Assembly (NCBI RefSeq): GCF_964204645.1
Contig: NC_134033.1
Coordinates: 10,749,155 to 10,809,154 of the forward strand
DNA length: 60,000 nt
Direction of reading: 5' to 3'
Source of the DNA: Tubulanus polymorphus
Lineage: Eukaryota > Nemertea > Palaeonemertea > Tubulaniformes > Tubulanidae
A model generated the notes under the pieces. It made no database searches and was not told where the DNA came from. It saw nothing but the letters and a program-made list of their open reading frames with translations. Position numbers and translations under genes: made by a program. This document shows, piece by piece, positions 1-12,179 of the stretch (positions are counted from its first letter, which is position 1; each line of letters begins with the position of its first letter).

Positions 1-415
1 GTCCTGTTGAAGAATAGGTTAAGACAGTCCTGTTGAAGAATAGGTTAAGACAGTCCGGTTGAAGAATAGGTTAAGACAGTCCTGTTGATGAATGGGTTAT
101 AGGACGATTCTGTTGAAGAATAGGTTAGGACCCTTGTCGCAGAATAGGCTAAGAGGGTTCTGTTCAAGAATTGGTTAAGACAGTCCTGTTGATGAATAGG
201 TTATAGGACGATTCATTTGAAAAATAGGTTAAGACTTGTCAGGGAATAGGGTAGGAGGGTCCTGTTGAAGAATAGGTTAGGACGGTCCTGTCCCTATCAG
301 AATAGGTTAGGGCAGTCCTGTTTATGTTCATGAATAGGCTTTGTCGTGTTTAATGATTTAGGTTAGGATTGTCCTTTTGAAGAAAAGGTTAGGGTGGTCC
401 TGTTCAAGAATAGAT
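1..415. repeat. 26-bp tandem repeat array (truncated by window start)
   Basis: Imperfect copies of a unit of about 26 bp built on the core GAAGAATAGGTTAAGACAG and starting GTCCTGTT run from the first base. Copies become more diverged to the right. No coding signal. Confidence 0.9.
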
Positions 416-464
416 TCCGAACCCTGGTTCGATCTGTACTGGTAGTTGATTGCTGCTGAATTAA

Positions 465-519
465 GTGCGTCTGCAGCTGCTGCTGCTGCTGTGTGAGAGA
501 GAACTGTGTCTGCCACTGT

Positions 520-554
<35 letters not shown>

Positions 555-665
555 ATCAAGAGAGAATAGCATCTGATGCTGCTACTGCTGCTGCTGTGAG
601 AGAGAACAGCATCTGCAGCAGCTGCTGCTGCTGTACGAGAGAGAACTGCGTCTGCCGCTGTTCGG
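465..665. repeat. Interrupted CTG/CAG trinucleotide repeat
   Basis: Several CTG runs are separated by GAGAGAGAACTG-like interruptions that themselves recur (about every 50 bp). The poly-Gln, poly-Ala and poly-Cys frames across this are by-products. 665-895 is unique, moderately CpG-rich sequence with no gene seen. Confidence 0.85.
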
Positions 666-895
666 TCGCCCGCAGTCAGTTACGACGAGAATGTAATTAA
701 TTTGCGTGACATTAAGCGTTGAATGCGGAGCCGCCTGAAGGTCGTGCGGAGCTACCTCGAGGTCACGCGCTACGACATGAAATAGAATTACCGTCGTCGA
801 GGCGAATATGAAATTATGAGAACTGGCGTTCTGAGAACTCGTTGAGCGTGGATCTCCGTGTGAAATATTACCAAATAGATTAGATTGAGCGTAGA

Positions 896-1500
896 ATAAT
901 CATCATCACACAGAGCCCTCTGGTGACAATATATAACTAGCTCTGTGCGACCTGAATCACAAAGCCCCCTGGTGACATTCTAGAACTGTAGCCCTGTGCG
1001 ACCTGAATCACAGAGCCCCCTAGTGACAATATAGAACTGTAGCCCTGTGCGACCTGAATCACAGAGCCCCCTAGTGACAATATAGAACTGTAGCCTGTGC
1101 GACCTGAATCACAGAGCCCCCTAGTGACAATATAGAACTGTAGCCTGTGCGACCTGAATCACAGAGCCCCCTAGTGACAAAATAGAACTCTAGCTCTGTG
1201 AGACCTGAATCACAGGGCCCCCTAGTGACAAAATAGAACTCTAGCTCTGTGAGACCTGAATCACAGGGCCCCCTAGTGACAATGTAGAACTGTAGCCTGT
1301 GCGACCTGAATCACAGAGCCCCCTAGTGACAAAATAGAACTCTAGCTCTGTGAGACCTGAATCACAGGGCCCCCTATAGTGACAATGTAGAACTGTAGCA
1401 CTGTGCGACCTGAATCACAGAGCCCCTGGTGACATTGTAGAACTGTAGCTCTGTGCGACCTGAATCATAGAGCCCCCTGGTGACAATATAGTTGTAGCCC
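896..1500. repeat. About 51-bp tandem repeat array
   Basis: About eleven copies of a unit containing GACCTGAATCACAGAGCCCC followed by CTAGTGACAATATAGAACTG. Variants with AAATAGAACTC alternate with AATATAGAACTG, hinting at a higher-order pattern. Confidence 0.92.
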
Positions 1501-1540
1501 GGTTCCACACAGTTGTGAGCTAAGATCTGATTCAGTTAAA

Positions 1541-1885
1541 ATGCTGAATCTGGATCCACACAAAGCCGAACTCACAAATAATATCAAAATAATGTCAGCG
1601 CCACCCGGTGAAAAAGCAGTAGTCATAGCCCTGCACTCAATTCCATATTGTATGTTTTCGGTCCGGATTTTACTCAATATCCAGGTGCGGTGGGTTTTTA
1701 AGGGCTACCAAATCAAGTCAAAAACTAACAATCAAGAAGAAATAGATGAAAGGAATATAGCCATCCAAGAAAATATCAGAAATGAACTAATTTCAAAATG
1801 TATAAAACGCATAAAAGACGAACTCATTTTAACGATAGTTTCGAGAGAACCGTCGAACCGAGCGCTGGTCTCGGACTGGGTTTAA
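1541..1885 (+). other. 114-codon open frame, unknown, doubtful
   Basis: The frame starts at ATG in the edge of a dispersed palindromic repeat and ends at TAA. The latter half is AT-rich and charged (Glu/Lys/Ile-rich), suggesting a helix if translated. No family is recognised and no splice or promoter context supports it. 1886-2214 shows nothing recognisable. Confidence 0.12.
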
Positions 1886-2214
1886 CTGAACCTCGACTCG
1901 GTGGTTTCCAGTGGTCTTACACGAGTGTAATCAGTAGATTGTCATCTGTCGTAAACTATATGTAAACAGCTGTTTATATCTAATTTATATTTCTACATCG
2001 ATACATATTTAATTTCTGTTAATATGCAACTGAACGCACCACATGTCACTGACCATCTCATTACTACTACTACATATGACTTCAATATGTATATCATCGG
2101 TAAAAAAAATCATGGCTTTTAAACATAAAATAGAAATGTTGTGTTTGTACAGCTTCATTTCTAGATATTTCATGGCCGCATAACATGACAATTGAGGCAA
2201 TATAGGACTTCTAT

Positions 2215-3360
2215 GCCTCACCTCTTCAGCCCGCTATGTCTGACTGCCTCAACTTAGTCTGGACCACCATTATGTCTGACCTCAGCTCAGTCCAGACCTC
2301 TAAATCTGACCTCTGCTCATTTGAACCGTAATGCCTGGCCTCCTCAACTCAGTCTGGGCGGCCACTATGTCAGACCTCTTCAACTTTGTCCAGACCTCTA
2401 TGTCTGACCACAGCCTGACTTCCTCAGCTCAGTCCGGACAGCTATGTCTGACCTCTTCAACTAAGTCTGGACCTGTATGTCTGACCTCCAACTCAGTCCA
2501 GACCTCTAATGTCTGACTTTTCAATTTAGTCCGACCTCAATGCCTGACTTCCTCAACCCAGTCTGGACCTCTATGTCTGACCTCCTCAACTCAGTCTGGA
2601 CCTCTATGTCTGACCTCCTCAACTCAGTCGAGACCTCTATATCTGACTTCCTCAGCTCAGTCGAGACCTCTATATCTTGCCTCCTCAGCCCAGTCTGGAC
2701 CTCTATGTCTGACTTCCTCAACCCAGTCTGGACCTCTATGTCTGACCTCCTCAACTCAGTCCAGACCTCTATATCTGACTTCCTCAGCTCAGTCTAGACC
2801 TCTATATCTTGCCTCCTCAGCTCAGTCTGGACCTCTATGTCTGACTTCCTCAACCCAGTCTGGACCTCTATGTCTGACCTCCTCAACTCAGTCCAGACCT
2901 CTATGTCTGACCTCCTCAACTCAGTCCAGACCTCTATATCTGACTTCCTCAGCTCAGTCCAAACCTCTATATCTTGCCTCCTCAGCTCAGTCCGGACCTC
3001 TATATCTGAACACCTCAACTCAGTCGAGACCTCTATATCTGACTTCCTCAGCTCAGTCCAGACCTCTATATCTTGCCTCCTCGGCTCAGTCTGGACCTCT
3101 ATGTCTGACCTCCTCAACTCAGTCTGGACCTCTATGTCTGACTTCCTCAACCCAGTCTGGACCTCTATGTCTGACCTCCTCAACTCAGTCAATACCTCTA
3201 TGTCTGACCTCCTCAACTCAGTCTGGACCTCATATGTCTGACCTCCTCAACTCAGTCTGGACCTCATATGTCTGACCTCCTCAACTCAGTCCAGACCTCT
3301 ATATCTTGCCTCCTCAGCTCAGTCCGGACCTCTATATCTGACCACCTCAACTCAGTCGTG
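2215..3360. repeat. 33-bp minisatellite, about 34 copies
   Basis: The unit is about 33 bp: CTCTATGTCTGACCTCCTCA then ACTCAGTCTGGAC. The central and right copies keep exact 33-bp spacing, so long frames stay open on both strands (an 11-residue repeat). The left edge is more degenerate. These frames are repeat artefacts rather than genes. Confidence 0.95.
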
Positions 3361-4111
3361 AGCGATGCCCACAAATCATCTAAAATCTAAGATCGTCGTT
3401 AGATTGGTTGTTAGAATGATCTTATTACACAGCAGACTGAACTGTCTAAGGAGACGATTGCCTCCGATTATCGCGTGACCCCGAATTACAATATACTATA
3501 CTCCTAATCATTGGGACAGCGTCTGCCCCGGAATTCGCATACCGCAGTCCCGTGGGATCAGGCACAAGCGCAGTCTTCAAGGTCCGGTTCTACAGTTCGG
3601 AGTTAAGATTTAACACATATATCATATCATCATATATTTTCCTTTACAATTTCAGTTACATACAATGTAAAATCATTGTTATACTTAATACACTAACATA
3701 CATCAATACATATATCAGTATTTAAGTAAATAGATAAGTAAGTGGATTCATTTCGCATCATATATAACAGAAATAGAGGGGAGGAAACAGTAAAAAGGCG
3801 GGGCTTGTAAGAAACTGGCCCCCTCTTGAAAATGGACTAGCTTTAACTCAGAGTTGACTCTAACTCACAACTGCGGAACTCAGTCCTGTATGGTAATAAG
3901 CGATGGACCGATATTTTCCGGTGACGTCGATGTTTCAGCTCGTAAAGGGTTAAAACTCGCATGTCTGCGTCTATAAACATTTGAATATCTCTCTCTCTCT
4001 TCCTGCGCACGCGGAGATGTAAATTATATCAATTAAACTCATCTCGAAGAGAACGGCGACAAATTGTGTCGGTTGATTCTCCGCGTGATTGTATGATAAT
4101 TCCTCCTATAA
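3361..4111. other. No gene seen; short dispersed-repeat fragments
   Basis: Mostly unique AT-rich sequence. 3578-3610 and 3838-3890 carry fragments of the dispersed CCACAGTTGTGAGTTAA palindrome family. Confidence 0.5.
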
Positions 4112-4229
<118 letters not shown>

Positions 4230-4299
4230 TCACCGATTCATGGACGAGGGACTCGTTTAGATGGATATAAACATCGTTTAATTTAGATCTAGTAGCAAC

Positions 4300-4760
4300 A
4301 CCTGAGAATAACTGAAGCCGGAACTGTGTGGAACTTTGTCCAGAACTGTGGAACTAGATTCTGAACTGTGGAACTTTCTCCGGAACGGTCCCGGAACTGT
4401 GGAACTGGGTCCCGGACTGTGGAACTTGGTCCCGGTACAGTGGAACTGGGTCTTGATTGTGGAACTGGGTCCCGGAACTGTGAAATTGATTCCGGAATGT
4501 GGAACTGGGTCTTGAACTGTGGAACTGGGTTCCAGAACTGTGGAATTGGTTCCAGAATGTGGAACTGGGTCTTGAACTGTGGAACTGGGCACAGAACTAT
4601 ATATAGAATTGGGTCCTGAACTTTGAAACTGGGTCTTGAACTGCGTTGGACTGGATGCAGAGCTATAGAATTGGGCCCAGATCCGTGTTTAGAACTGTAG
4701 CATCGGGTCCAGTACTGTGGAACTGGATACAGAGCTATAGAATTGGGTCCTGAACTGTGG
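4300..4760. repeat. Tandem array of TGTGGAACTGGGTC-type units
   Basis: About twenty imperfect copies of a 20-24-bp unit, GGAACTGGGTCTTGAACTGT. The unit equals the arm of the dispersed palindromic family (AACTGTGGAACTGGGTCC). The array therefore looks like an expansion of a transposon terminus. 4761-5289 holds more diverged copies on the left and otherwise nothing recognised. Confidence 0.88.
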
Positions 4761-5289
4761 AAGTGGATCCAGGGATGTTCAGTCTTGAGTGTCAGAAGTA
4801 GAAAATTGGGTTTGGGCCAAGTTGAAGCGCGCGAAGAAACAATCTTAAATTTAAACACAATATCTGAAGACTTCTATGTCTTACTGGATCCTAGACTGGT
4901 CCCAATTCTAGGGCTCTGCTCATTGGACCCAGAAATCTGTGTCCTGATTCCGGGTGTGTTCCTTGTGCCAGTACTCTGTTCCTTGAACCTCAGGATCCTG
5001 CTTCCGGGCCACATGTCACAGGGTGTATAGTTCTACTCCGGTTCCAGTTAGCAAGACCTCTAGACGCCTTGCGTTGTATGACGCCAGCACTATTTGTTCG
5101 CGACTTATATTCAAACATCTGTTTTTTTGTAAAACACTTATCATGAAATACTGAATTATTGATATAGAAAAGGGGATTGCGTTTCGTTAGATTCAATTTT
5201 ATGCCTCGTCACATGTTTCGAATTGAAACTAAACTGAATTATCATCGAACGACACATGGTGATATATTTAACTACTACTATCTGTTTGT

Positions 5290-6000
5290 GTGTTGATAGA
5301 TATTGCTGTTGCTACTTTCGTTGCTTTGGTTGTTGCTGGTGCTGTTACTGCTCGTGTTGGTGCTGGTACTGGTAGAGCTGGTGCTGGTGGAGGTGGTGGT
5401 GCTGCTGCTCTATGTGCTGTTGGTGCTGCTGCTGCTGCTTTGTCAGCTGCTACTACTACTGTTTGTTCTAGTGCTGCTGTTAGTGCTAGTGCTGCTGATG
5501 CCGCTGTTTAAGCTGGTGCTGGTGGTGCCGCTGCTGATGTTGCTGACTGTTCCTGCTGCTGCTGGTACTGGTACTGGTACTACTGTTTGTGCTGGTGCTG
5601 GTGCTCCATGTGGTGCTGGTGGTGCTGCTGCTGCTCCATGAGCTGGTGGTGGTGGTGCCGCTGCTGGTGTTGCTTACTGTTCCTGCTGCTGCTGGTACTG
5701 GTACTGCTGTTTGTGTTGGTGCTGGTGCTCCATGTGGTGCTGGTGGTGCTGCTGCTGCTCCATGTGCTGGTGGTGGTGGTGCCGCTGCTGGTGATACTGA
5801 CTGCTCTTGCTGCTGTTGCTGGTACTACTGTTTGTGCTGGTGCTCCATGCGGTGCTGGAGGTGCTGCTGCTGCTGGTGTTGCTGACTGTTCCTGCTGCTC
5901 CTGGTACTACTGTTTGTGCTGGTGGTGCTGCTGCTGCTGGTGTTGCTGACTGTTCCTGCTGCTGCTGGTACTGGTACTGTCACAGTTCTCGATGCGGCTA
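5290..6000. repeat. GCT/GGT/CTG-rich trinucleotide-like repeat block
   Basis: A 700-bp block of GCTGCTGGTGCTGG-type triplets with larger repeated units (each containing CTCCATGTGGTGCTGGTGG). Several overlapping + frames are open. Composition and multi-frame openness argue against a gene. Confidence 0.85.
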
Positions 6001-6540
6001 TGTTACTGTAGACATTTGCTGTTGAGATGTTGTCATTTTCGTTTCAATTCCGCGCTACAATTGTATTATCTGTATCAAACATGAGATGACATAGAAATCG
6101 CATTAGTCTGGCAAATTCAATCAGCAACTCTTCTCTCTGCGCTCTCTTTCCGCTCTCTCTCTCTCTCCCGCTCTCTCTCTCTCTCTCGCTTTCTTGCTGC
6201 CGCTGTCTCTGCGACAGCAAGCCCTTCAATCATCTTCATTTAGCTGTTGAAGCAAAGCAAAAAAAGTTGTCTTTTGTCGATGAGAAACAAATAAAAGCAA
6301 CAGACATCGTCGAATCTCTCGGGACACATTTTTATACAAACCGTTCCGGATTGTCATTTTATTTCTTCATGCAGTATTCGTAACAATAATTACTCAGCAG
6401 CTGCAGCGCGACAGTACCAGCATTAGTAGCGGCAGCATCTGATGTGGATTTATATTTCGTCGCGTTCGAAAATTGAACTCGTAAACGCCCCACCAGAAAC
6501 CAGAACCATGGAACAGGGCCCTAGGAGTCACTCTTCAGGA
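6001..6540. other. No gene seen; CT-rich tract at 6130-6195
   Basis: Unique sequence apart from a TCTCTCTCC tract. I see no conserved exon or RNA gene. Confidence 0.4.
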
Positions 6541-6765
6541 GAGGTGCAGTGTTCGAGTGGTTCAAGCCGCCGGTCACTGGTCTCGTCAATTCAGGGTTCA
6601 TGGGTTCAAACCCTGGTGGCGGCAGAGTTTCTCGGTGGAAGGTTCTTACTCTGGTCTCTCCCCCATTTGGAAAAAGAAACCTCGAATCCGTTACTGATGT
6701 CCTGAGTTGTAGTCAGTGGGTTGAGGGAGTTAAAAAAATGGAATTTAAAAAAAGGAGTCATTGTG
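6540..6765 (+). mobile_element. tRNA-derived SINE
   Basis: A tRNA-like head contains an A-box-like GTTCGAGTGGTTCAAGC and a perfect B box GGTTCAAACCC at 6603-6613. A body of about 110 bp and an A-rich end follow (TTAAAAAAATGG...AAAAAAAGG). The acceptor arms do not pair convincingly, so it is a SINE or tRNA pseudogene rather than a functional tRNA. Confidence 0.65.
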
Positions 6766-8815
6766 TGACTGAGGGAGATCAGTAATTTTGCGATGTTTCA
6801 GCTATGTTGCATTGAGAAGAAGAGGGAAGAGGGCAATTAAGTTTTACTCGGGGGGGGGGGGCAATAGGGTAAGGGGAGGTGCGGAGGTCATCACTGATTA
6901 GCTCTCATTTCTATACTGATTACATACACACTGACACACCATGCAGTCTCTCTCACAGAACGGGTAGAGTTTGATAAACTGTCTTTAATTGATCAGCCGC
7001 GCACGTTGATTATTATTATGAAGTCAGTGTCATGTGAATTGATTGCACACACACACACAGACAACTATGCATTATAGCGTGAACATAAAAACCTGACAAA
7101 TATACAGGGCGGGTGACAGATGGCACCCTTGGGCGACACCTGTTTAATTTACAATACAATATACAAGTGGATGATTTATAGAAACTGTATTTAAAGATCC
7201 CAGGGGTTCAGTACGGCTTAGATACAGCTTGAAACCCCAGGTAGCGCGGTATAGCGCGGAAGGGTGCCACGACCCCTAGTAGAATCCGATAACGCCCCAG
7301 TAGGATTCCAGGACCTCCCAGTAGTAGCCGCGACCAGCTCATCATTTTACAGTTAATTTTTTTTTACAGTTAATTATTTTGCAGTTAATTGTCAAGGCTT
7401 TCATATAATGTCAGATTTGATGAGGTGGGCCGCCGAAATCGTGTCCTTTTGGTCCCCCAAAATTCACCCAAAGTTACTTGGATTTGAAGTGAGCGCTCAG
7501 ATGTGTCATGTTCATACTCGAAATACTCGAGAAATTGAAATAGGAGGATGTTGATTTTTGTTCGTTTTGATTTCGAGGGCTCGGTTGTCGAGTTCATCAT
7601 AAGATATTAGGCTCGAATCCCACTATATAACCGTTTTCTGCAGCATACGGAAAAAAGTGCCGGGGCGGATTGGGGCGGCTTGAGGTGTAATAGGCAGGGC
7701 GGATACGGGCGGCTTTGGGCTAATGGGTTAATCTATGCCGGATCGTTTGAATCGAGGTGGGAAGATTCCACGACCTCCAGTCGCATTGCCGGACTGCCGG
7801 GTAACATTTTAGGATGCCCCTGAAGGATACCAGTAACTCAAGTAATGCCGGGTCCAAGCATTGAGTTTAAAATCATTTGGAATATTTCTTTCGCTTCTTT
7901 GTTTCAACTGAAAGTTGCCTTTTTGCGGTAACAGGTAAAAAATCCCCCCAAATTTGATTCCACAGCAAAGTATAATAAAATACTTCGATATTCTTATCTT
8001 GAAGAACTTAAATAGTTTTCCAAAATTTTACATTTTCCGTGGTGTTTTTCACAATATTCACCTCGGATAACCTGTGACTTTTTTAGCTGACGTGCATAAA
8101 AAATGACATTATTCTGTGACGTTTAGCAAGCAATGTGCATAGAAAATGATATCATCACATGTTTTAAAATTTCTATGAAAAAAACTAGTTCAAAAGTAAT
8201 AGTATAAGTATTATTGTAAAGAGTATCATCTGTTTTCATTTAGGTTTTTACTTAAGTTTGATAGAAAACTGAACTTTTTACCAGAGGGGGGATATTTATT
8301 GGGGGAACCTACATTCAGGAACTCCAGTAATGCCGATTACAATCCAAACTTTCAGTTTAAAATCGACTTGAATTTTTCTTTCTTTCTCGTCTTTGTTTCA
8401 ACTGAGAGTCGCCGTTTTGCTGGAAACGTTGCCCTCAGGGCGATCGACTTGATAGATTTCTGCTGAATTTTACGGCATTATCTATCGGCTACTCGAGACT
8501 CGACGCTTTTTGAACACCGCGTTTGTTATTTCTATATATCCGATGAACTTTTGAAATGTCACCACACGCGACTGTTACCACAATACCGCCGCCCTCATAC
8601 AACAGATAGACTGATAATCAATACACGCGTATGAATTTTACTCGTCTGAAGATTTTTCGGATGTTGTAAAAATTGTCTTATGATGATTTAGATGTGTTTT
8701 ATTGAACCGCGCGGCGCCGCGCGTCGTCGCTCAATACGTTACTAAACCGTTCGTCGATTACATACACACGTGAAAATGTCATCGGAGATTGATTTAAAAC
8801 GGTCTTTTGTACGAT
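6766..8815. other. No gene seen; unique and weakly repeated DNA
   Basis: Contains a G12 homopolymer near 6850, a CA run near 7050, a GGGGCGGAT-rich patch near 7660-7720, and two related AT-rich blocks (about 7840-7930 and 8315-8420). Those blocks share AGTAATGCCG and TCGCTTCTTTGTTTCAACTGA-like sequence, so they look like a duplicated segment. No exon recognised. Confidence 0.4.
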
Positions 8816-8817
8816 AG

Positions 8818-9222
8818 TTAAAACCATCTCTCCTTAAAATCGCCCCTCCTTAAAACCATCTTCTTAAAAACCATCCCTCCTTAAAACCATCTCAAAAACC
8901 ATCCCTCCTTAAAACCATCTTGCTCCTTAAAACCATCCCTCCTTAAAACCATCTTCTTAAAAACCATCCCTCCTTAAAACCATCTCAAAACCATGCCTCC
9001 TTAAAACCATCTCAAAAACCATCCCTCCTTAAAACCATCTTCTTAAAAACCATCCCTCCTTAAAACCATCTTAGAAACCATCTCTCCTTAAAACCATCTC
9101 GCTCCTTAAAACCATCTTAAAAATCATCTCCTTAAAACCATCTTCTTAAAATTCATCCCTCCTTAAAACCATCTTAAAAACCATCCTCTTAAAACCATCT
9201 TGCTCCTTAAGAACCATCTCCA
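8818..9222. repeat. CTCCTTAAAACCATC tandem array
   Basis: About fifteen imperfect copies of AACCATCCCTCCTTAAAACC, with spacing alternating between about 19 and 28 bp. 9223-9984 is unique; 9590-9680 is CpG-rich and has GACCAATCGGCGATCGATA. Confidence 0.9.
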
Positions 9223-9984
9223 GTCAGTTATGAGTGATAGAATTAACTCAGAGTTAAAAGATTAGTTTTCATTCTGAACGAGTTTTACTCTCGAGTCAAA
9301 TCATGACTCACAACACGGCGGTATTATGGATCATGAAATGTAATAACGTGGTGATTATTAAATATTTTAAAAACTTAAAACTCTTCCACATTTTCCTGTT
9401 AAGCGCACGAGTGAGATGACCATTACATTACTGATATTGATTTGAATTCACGTCCGAACCATGCCCCAGCATACATCAACGCGTTCGCGTATTAGATATA
9501 GTAAAATGTACCTTTGAAAAGTGATCATCGTAATAGTAATAATTAAAGGGGTTTAATGGGCGTGCATTAATATACGTCCGGCTGTCCGACGCGCCTGTGT
9601 CTTGTCAGCCGATACTGACCAATCGGCGATCGATATCGACGCGCGCATCGTTACTATCCGTCGGAAATGAAAAGAGTGTTTAACGACCATAAATATTGAT
9701 AGCGGGACGCGCGATACCCATGGGGGAGCGGGAGGGAGGGAGGTCGGTTTCTCTCGGGTTACTTTTAAAGCGAGGAGGAAGCCGTTGATCTAAACTATTC
9801 AATACTGCGGCGTTGAACGCGACAACGATAAAATACTTGAGTCCGCGTTGTAAAGATGATATCTGAAATCCTTGCACGCTTAGAATAGGAACTGTTAGTT
9901 GATTCATTCGATGTTTCAACATCCTAATCATCATTTTCAGGAATATTGGTCCCAGTTACATAGTTTTCACTTCCAAGAGTGATC

Positions 9985-10525
9985 TTTTGTCGTAAGACAT
10001 CGGTTATAGAACTAAAATGAACTTAGACTGGTCTTAAGCTGTTAGATGGACTATAGAACCAAAATGAGGTTATAGTGGTCTTAAGTTGTTAGATTGACTG
10101 TAGAACCAAAATGAGCTTATAGTGGTCTTAAGTTGTTAGATTGACGGTAGAACCAAAATGAGCTTATAGTGGTCTTAAGTTGTTAGATTGACTATAGAAC
10201 CAAAATGAGCTTATAGTGGTCTTAAGTTGTTAGATTGACTGTAGAACCAAAATGAGCTTATAGTGGTCTTAGGTTGTTAGATTTGTTAAAGAACTAAAAT
10301 GAACTTAGACTGGTTTTTAGTTCTTACATTGGTTATACAGAACCAAAATGAGCTTAGACTGGTGTTAAGTTGTTAGATTTGTTATAGAACTAAAATGAAC
10401 TTAGAGTGGTCTTAAGTTCTTACATTGGTTATACAGAACCAAAATGAGCTTAGACTGGTATTAAGTTGTTACATTGGTTATAGAAGTAAAATGAGCTCAG
10501 TATCGTCTCAAATTGTTATATTAAC
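9985..10525. repeat. About 47-bp tandem array derived from a dispersed palindromic element
   Basis: About ten copies of a unit with GTTAGATTGACTATAGAACC, AAAATGAGCTTATAGTGG and TCTTAAGTT. The same words occur in the interior of the AGTTGCACAGTCATGGCTT-ended palindromes elsewhere (29835, 35258, 39910, 56455). This array appears to be a local expansion of that interior. Confidence 0.88.
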
Positions 10526-10639
10526 TTAGCTAAATCAAGCAGCTGGGTTTAAAGGTCTCACTGCTACCGATTCCAAGGTTATCAGAAATGTGGATCAAGT
10601 TCCTCAATGTATGTTTGTGCCACAAATAAAATGAATACT

Positions 10640-11150
10640 GTGTTAAATAACCACTGAACACCCATGAACACAACTGATAGCCAGTGAACACCACTGATCG
10701 CCAGTGAACACCACTGATCGCCAGTGAACACCACTGATCACTAGTGAACGCCACTGATCGCCAGTGAACACCACTGATCGCTAGTGAACACCACTGATCA
10801 CAGTGAACACCACTGATCGCAGTGAACACCACGGATCGCCAGTGAACACCACTGATCGCCAGTGAACACCACTGATCGCTAGTGAACGCCACTGATCGCC
10901 AGTGAACACCACTGATCGCTAGTGAACGCCACTGATCACAGTGAACGCCACTGATCGCAGTGAACACCACTGATCACAGTGAACACCACTGATCGCCAGA
11001 GAACACCACTGATCGCTAGTGAACACCACTGATCGCTAGTTAATGCCACTGATCGCTAGTGAACGCCACTGATCACCACTGAATACCATTGAACTTCACT
11101 GAACATACTGTTAGCCAGTGATTGCCAGTGAACACCGCTGATCGGGAAAT
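10640..11150. repeat. 20-bp minisatellite
   Basis: About 25 copies of GTGAACACCACTGATCGCCA with 19-bp variants (GATCACAGTGAACACCACT). The minus-strand frame over it is an artefact. 11150-11810 contains CTG runs but no recognised gene. Confidence 0.93.
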
Positions 11151-11814
11151 CTACTGAATGCTACTGAAATCCTGCGTGTGAAATTAGCTGAATAAAAACC
11201 TGTTGACTTCAGCTTACAGAATACAACTCTTCAATCCACTGCTGCTGTTATTGTTGCTGCTGCTGCTGAATCGCTGAAGGTCTCTCCAGCGTTTTCGAGT
11301 TGCCGCTATTTTTTTTTCTACCTGCACTCTCCCCGTTTACCGAGAACCGTCGCTGCCCGGTGACTTGATAAATCATTGTTACTATGACAACTGAACAGGA
11401 CAGCAGGCGGAACTCTTACGGAGGAGACGGTGGCGGTGGTGTTTTTAGTTTTTGAGAGTTCCCGTTTCGTCGACTCTCTGTGAGTTCCGTCGTCGGTTCT
11501 GTCGTCGTGTTATTGTCGCGTCGATTAATTATTCAATACGCACAAGAAGAAATGTAACTCCTCGAAATTCTCACAGTCGGCAATTTTTTAATTTCTCTTT
11601 TTTTTCGAAAAGAGCGATTCTTTCGAGACATCTTTCAGTTAGGCAAAACTGAGACTCGGATATTATGAACAGTTTCTAAAACTGGGATATTGCGGTCAGT
11701 TTTTTGGCCAATATTAATGAAATGAGCCCCGGATTCATGAACTATGACATTTAAAGAAAGAAATAGCCCCAACCACCGATGCTGAAATTTACCCTGACTG
11801 GCCTACATCTGTAT

Positions 11815-12065
11815 CATGTAACCCTAACCTTAGGCTCTGACCAGGATTTGAAGCTGTGTCTCAGATTTGACTCTGATTAGTTTAGTTCTGGTGGCCTCAT
11901 CAGTTGCGGTGACTGGTGACCAGTCATTTATGTGACCGGTCACCAGTCAGGTGTGGTGACTGGTTACCAGTCAGGTGCGAAGACTGATGACTGTAGTCAA
12001 GTGTGGTGACCGGACTGGTCACCAGCCAGGCGTGGTGACTGGCATTCACTAGTCAATAATTCTCT
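11815..12065. repeat. GTGACTGGTCACCAGTCAGG repeat with dispersed-element flank
   Basis: The left part resembles the repeat at 55395-55560 (GTAACCCTAA, then GGATTTGAA, then CTGGTGACCAGTC). On the right, a 30-35-bp unit, GTGTGGTGACTGGTCACCAG, is tandemly amplified. The unit is itself partly palindromic. Confidence 0.7.
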
Positions 12066-12179
12066 GATAACCATCAGGCTAATAACAGCAATCCTTTTAA
12101 CGTGAACAGCAATTTCTCACTAATAAAGATATCTTTTAGGCACAAGAAAGTATAATAACTAGTGTAATTTTGCTTTTAC

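Noticed and set aside
1-415. CRISPR-like appearance of regularly spaced 26-bp repeats
   Set aside because: Repeats are directly tandem without unique spacers, in a eukaryotic genome.
2521-3241. Repetitive frames on both strands (11-residue repeats)
   Set aside because: By-product of a 33-bp tandem repeat; both strands equally open.
5290-6025. Overlapping Ala/Leu/Cys-rich frames that look like signal or silk-type proteins
   Set aside because: GCT/CTG/GGT triplet repeats open in several frames; no unique sequence or splice context.
6550-6625. Functional tRNA-Leu or tRNA-Ser gene
   Set aside because: B box is perfect but acceptor stem and arms do not pair well, and a SINE-like body and A-rich end follow.
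9590-9680. Possible promoter with CCAAT box in a CpG-rich patch
   Set aside because: No TATA, initiator or downstream exon could be tied to it; too weak to annotate.
10530-10970. 146-codon minus-strand frame with repeated HWRSVVFTAISG
   Set aside because: Read through the 20-bp minisatellite.
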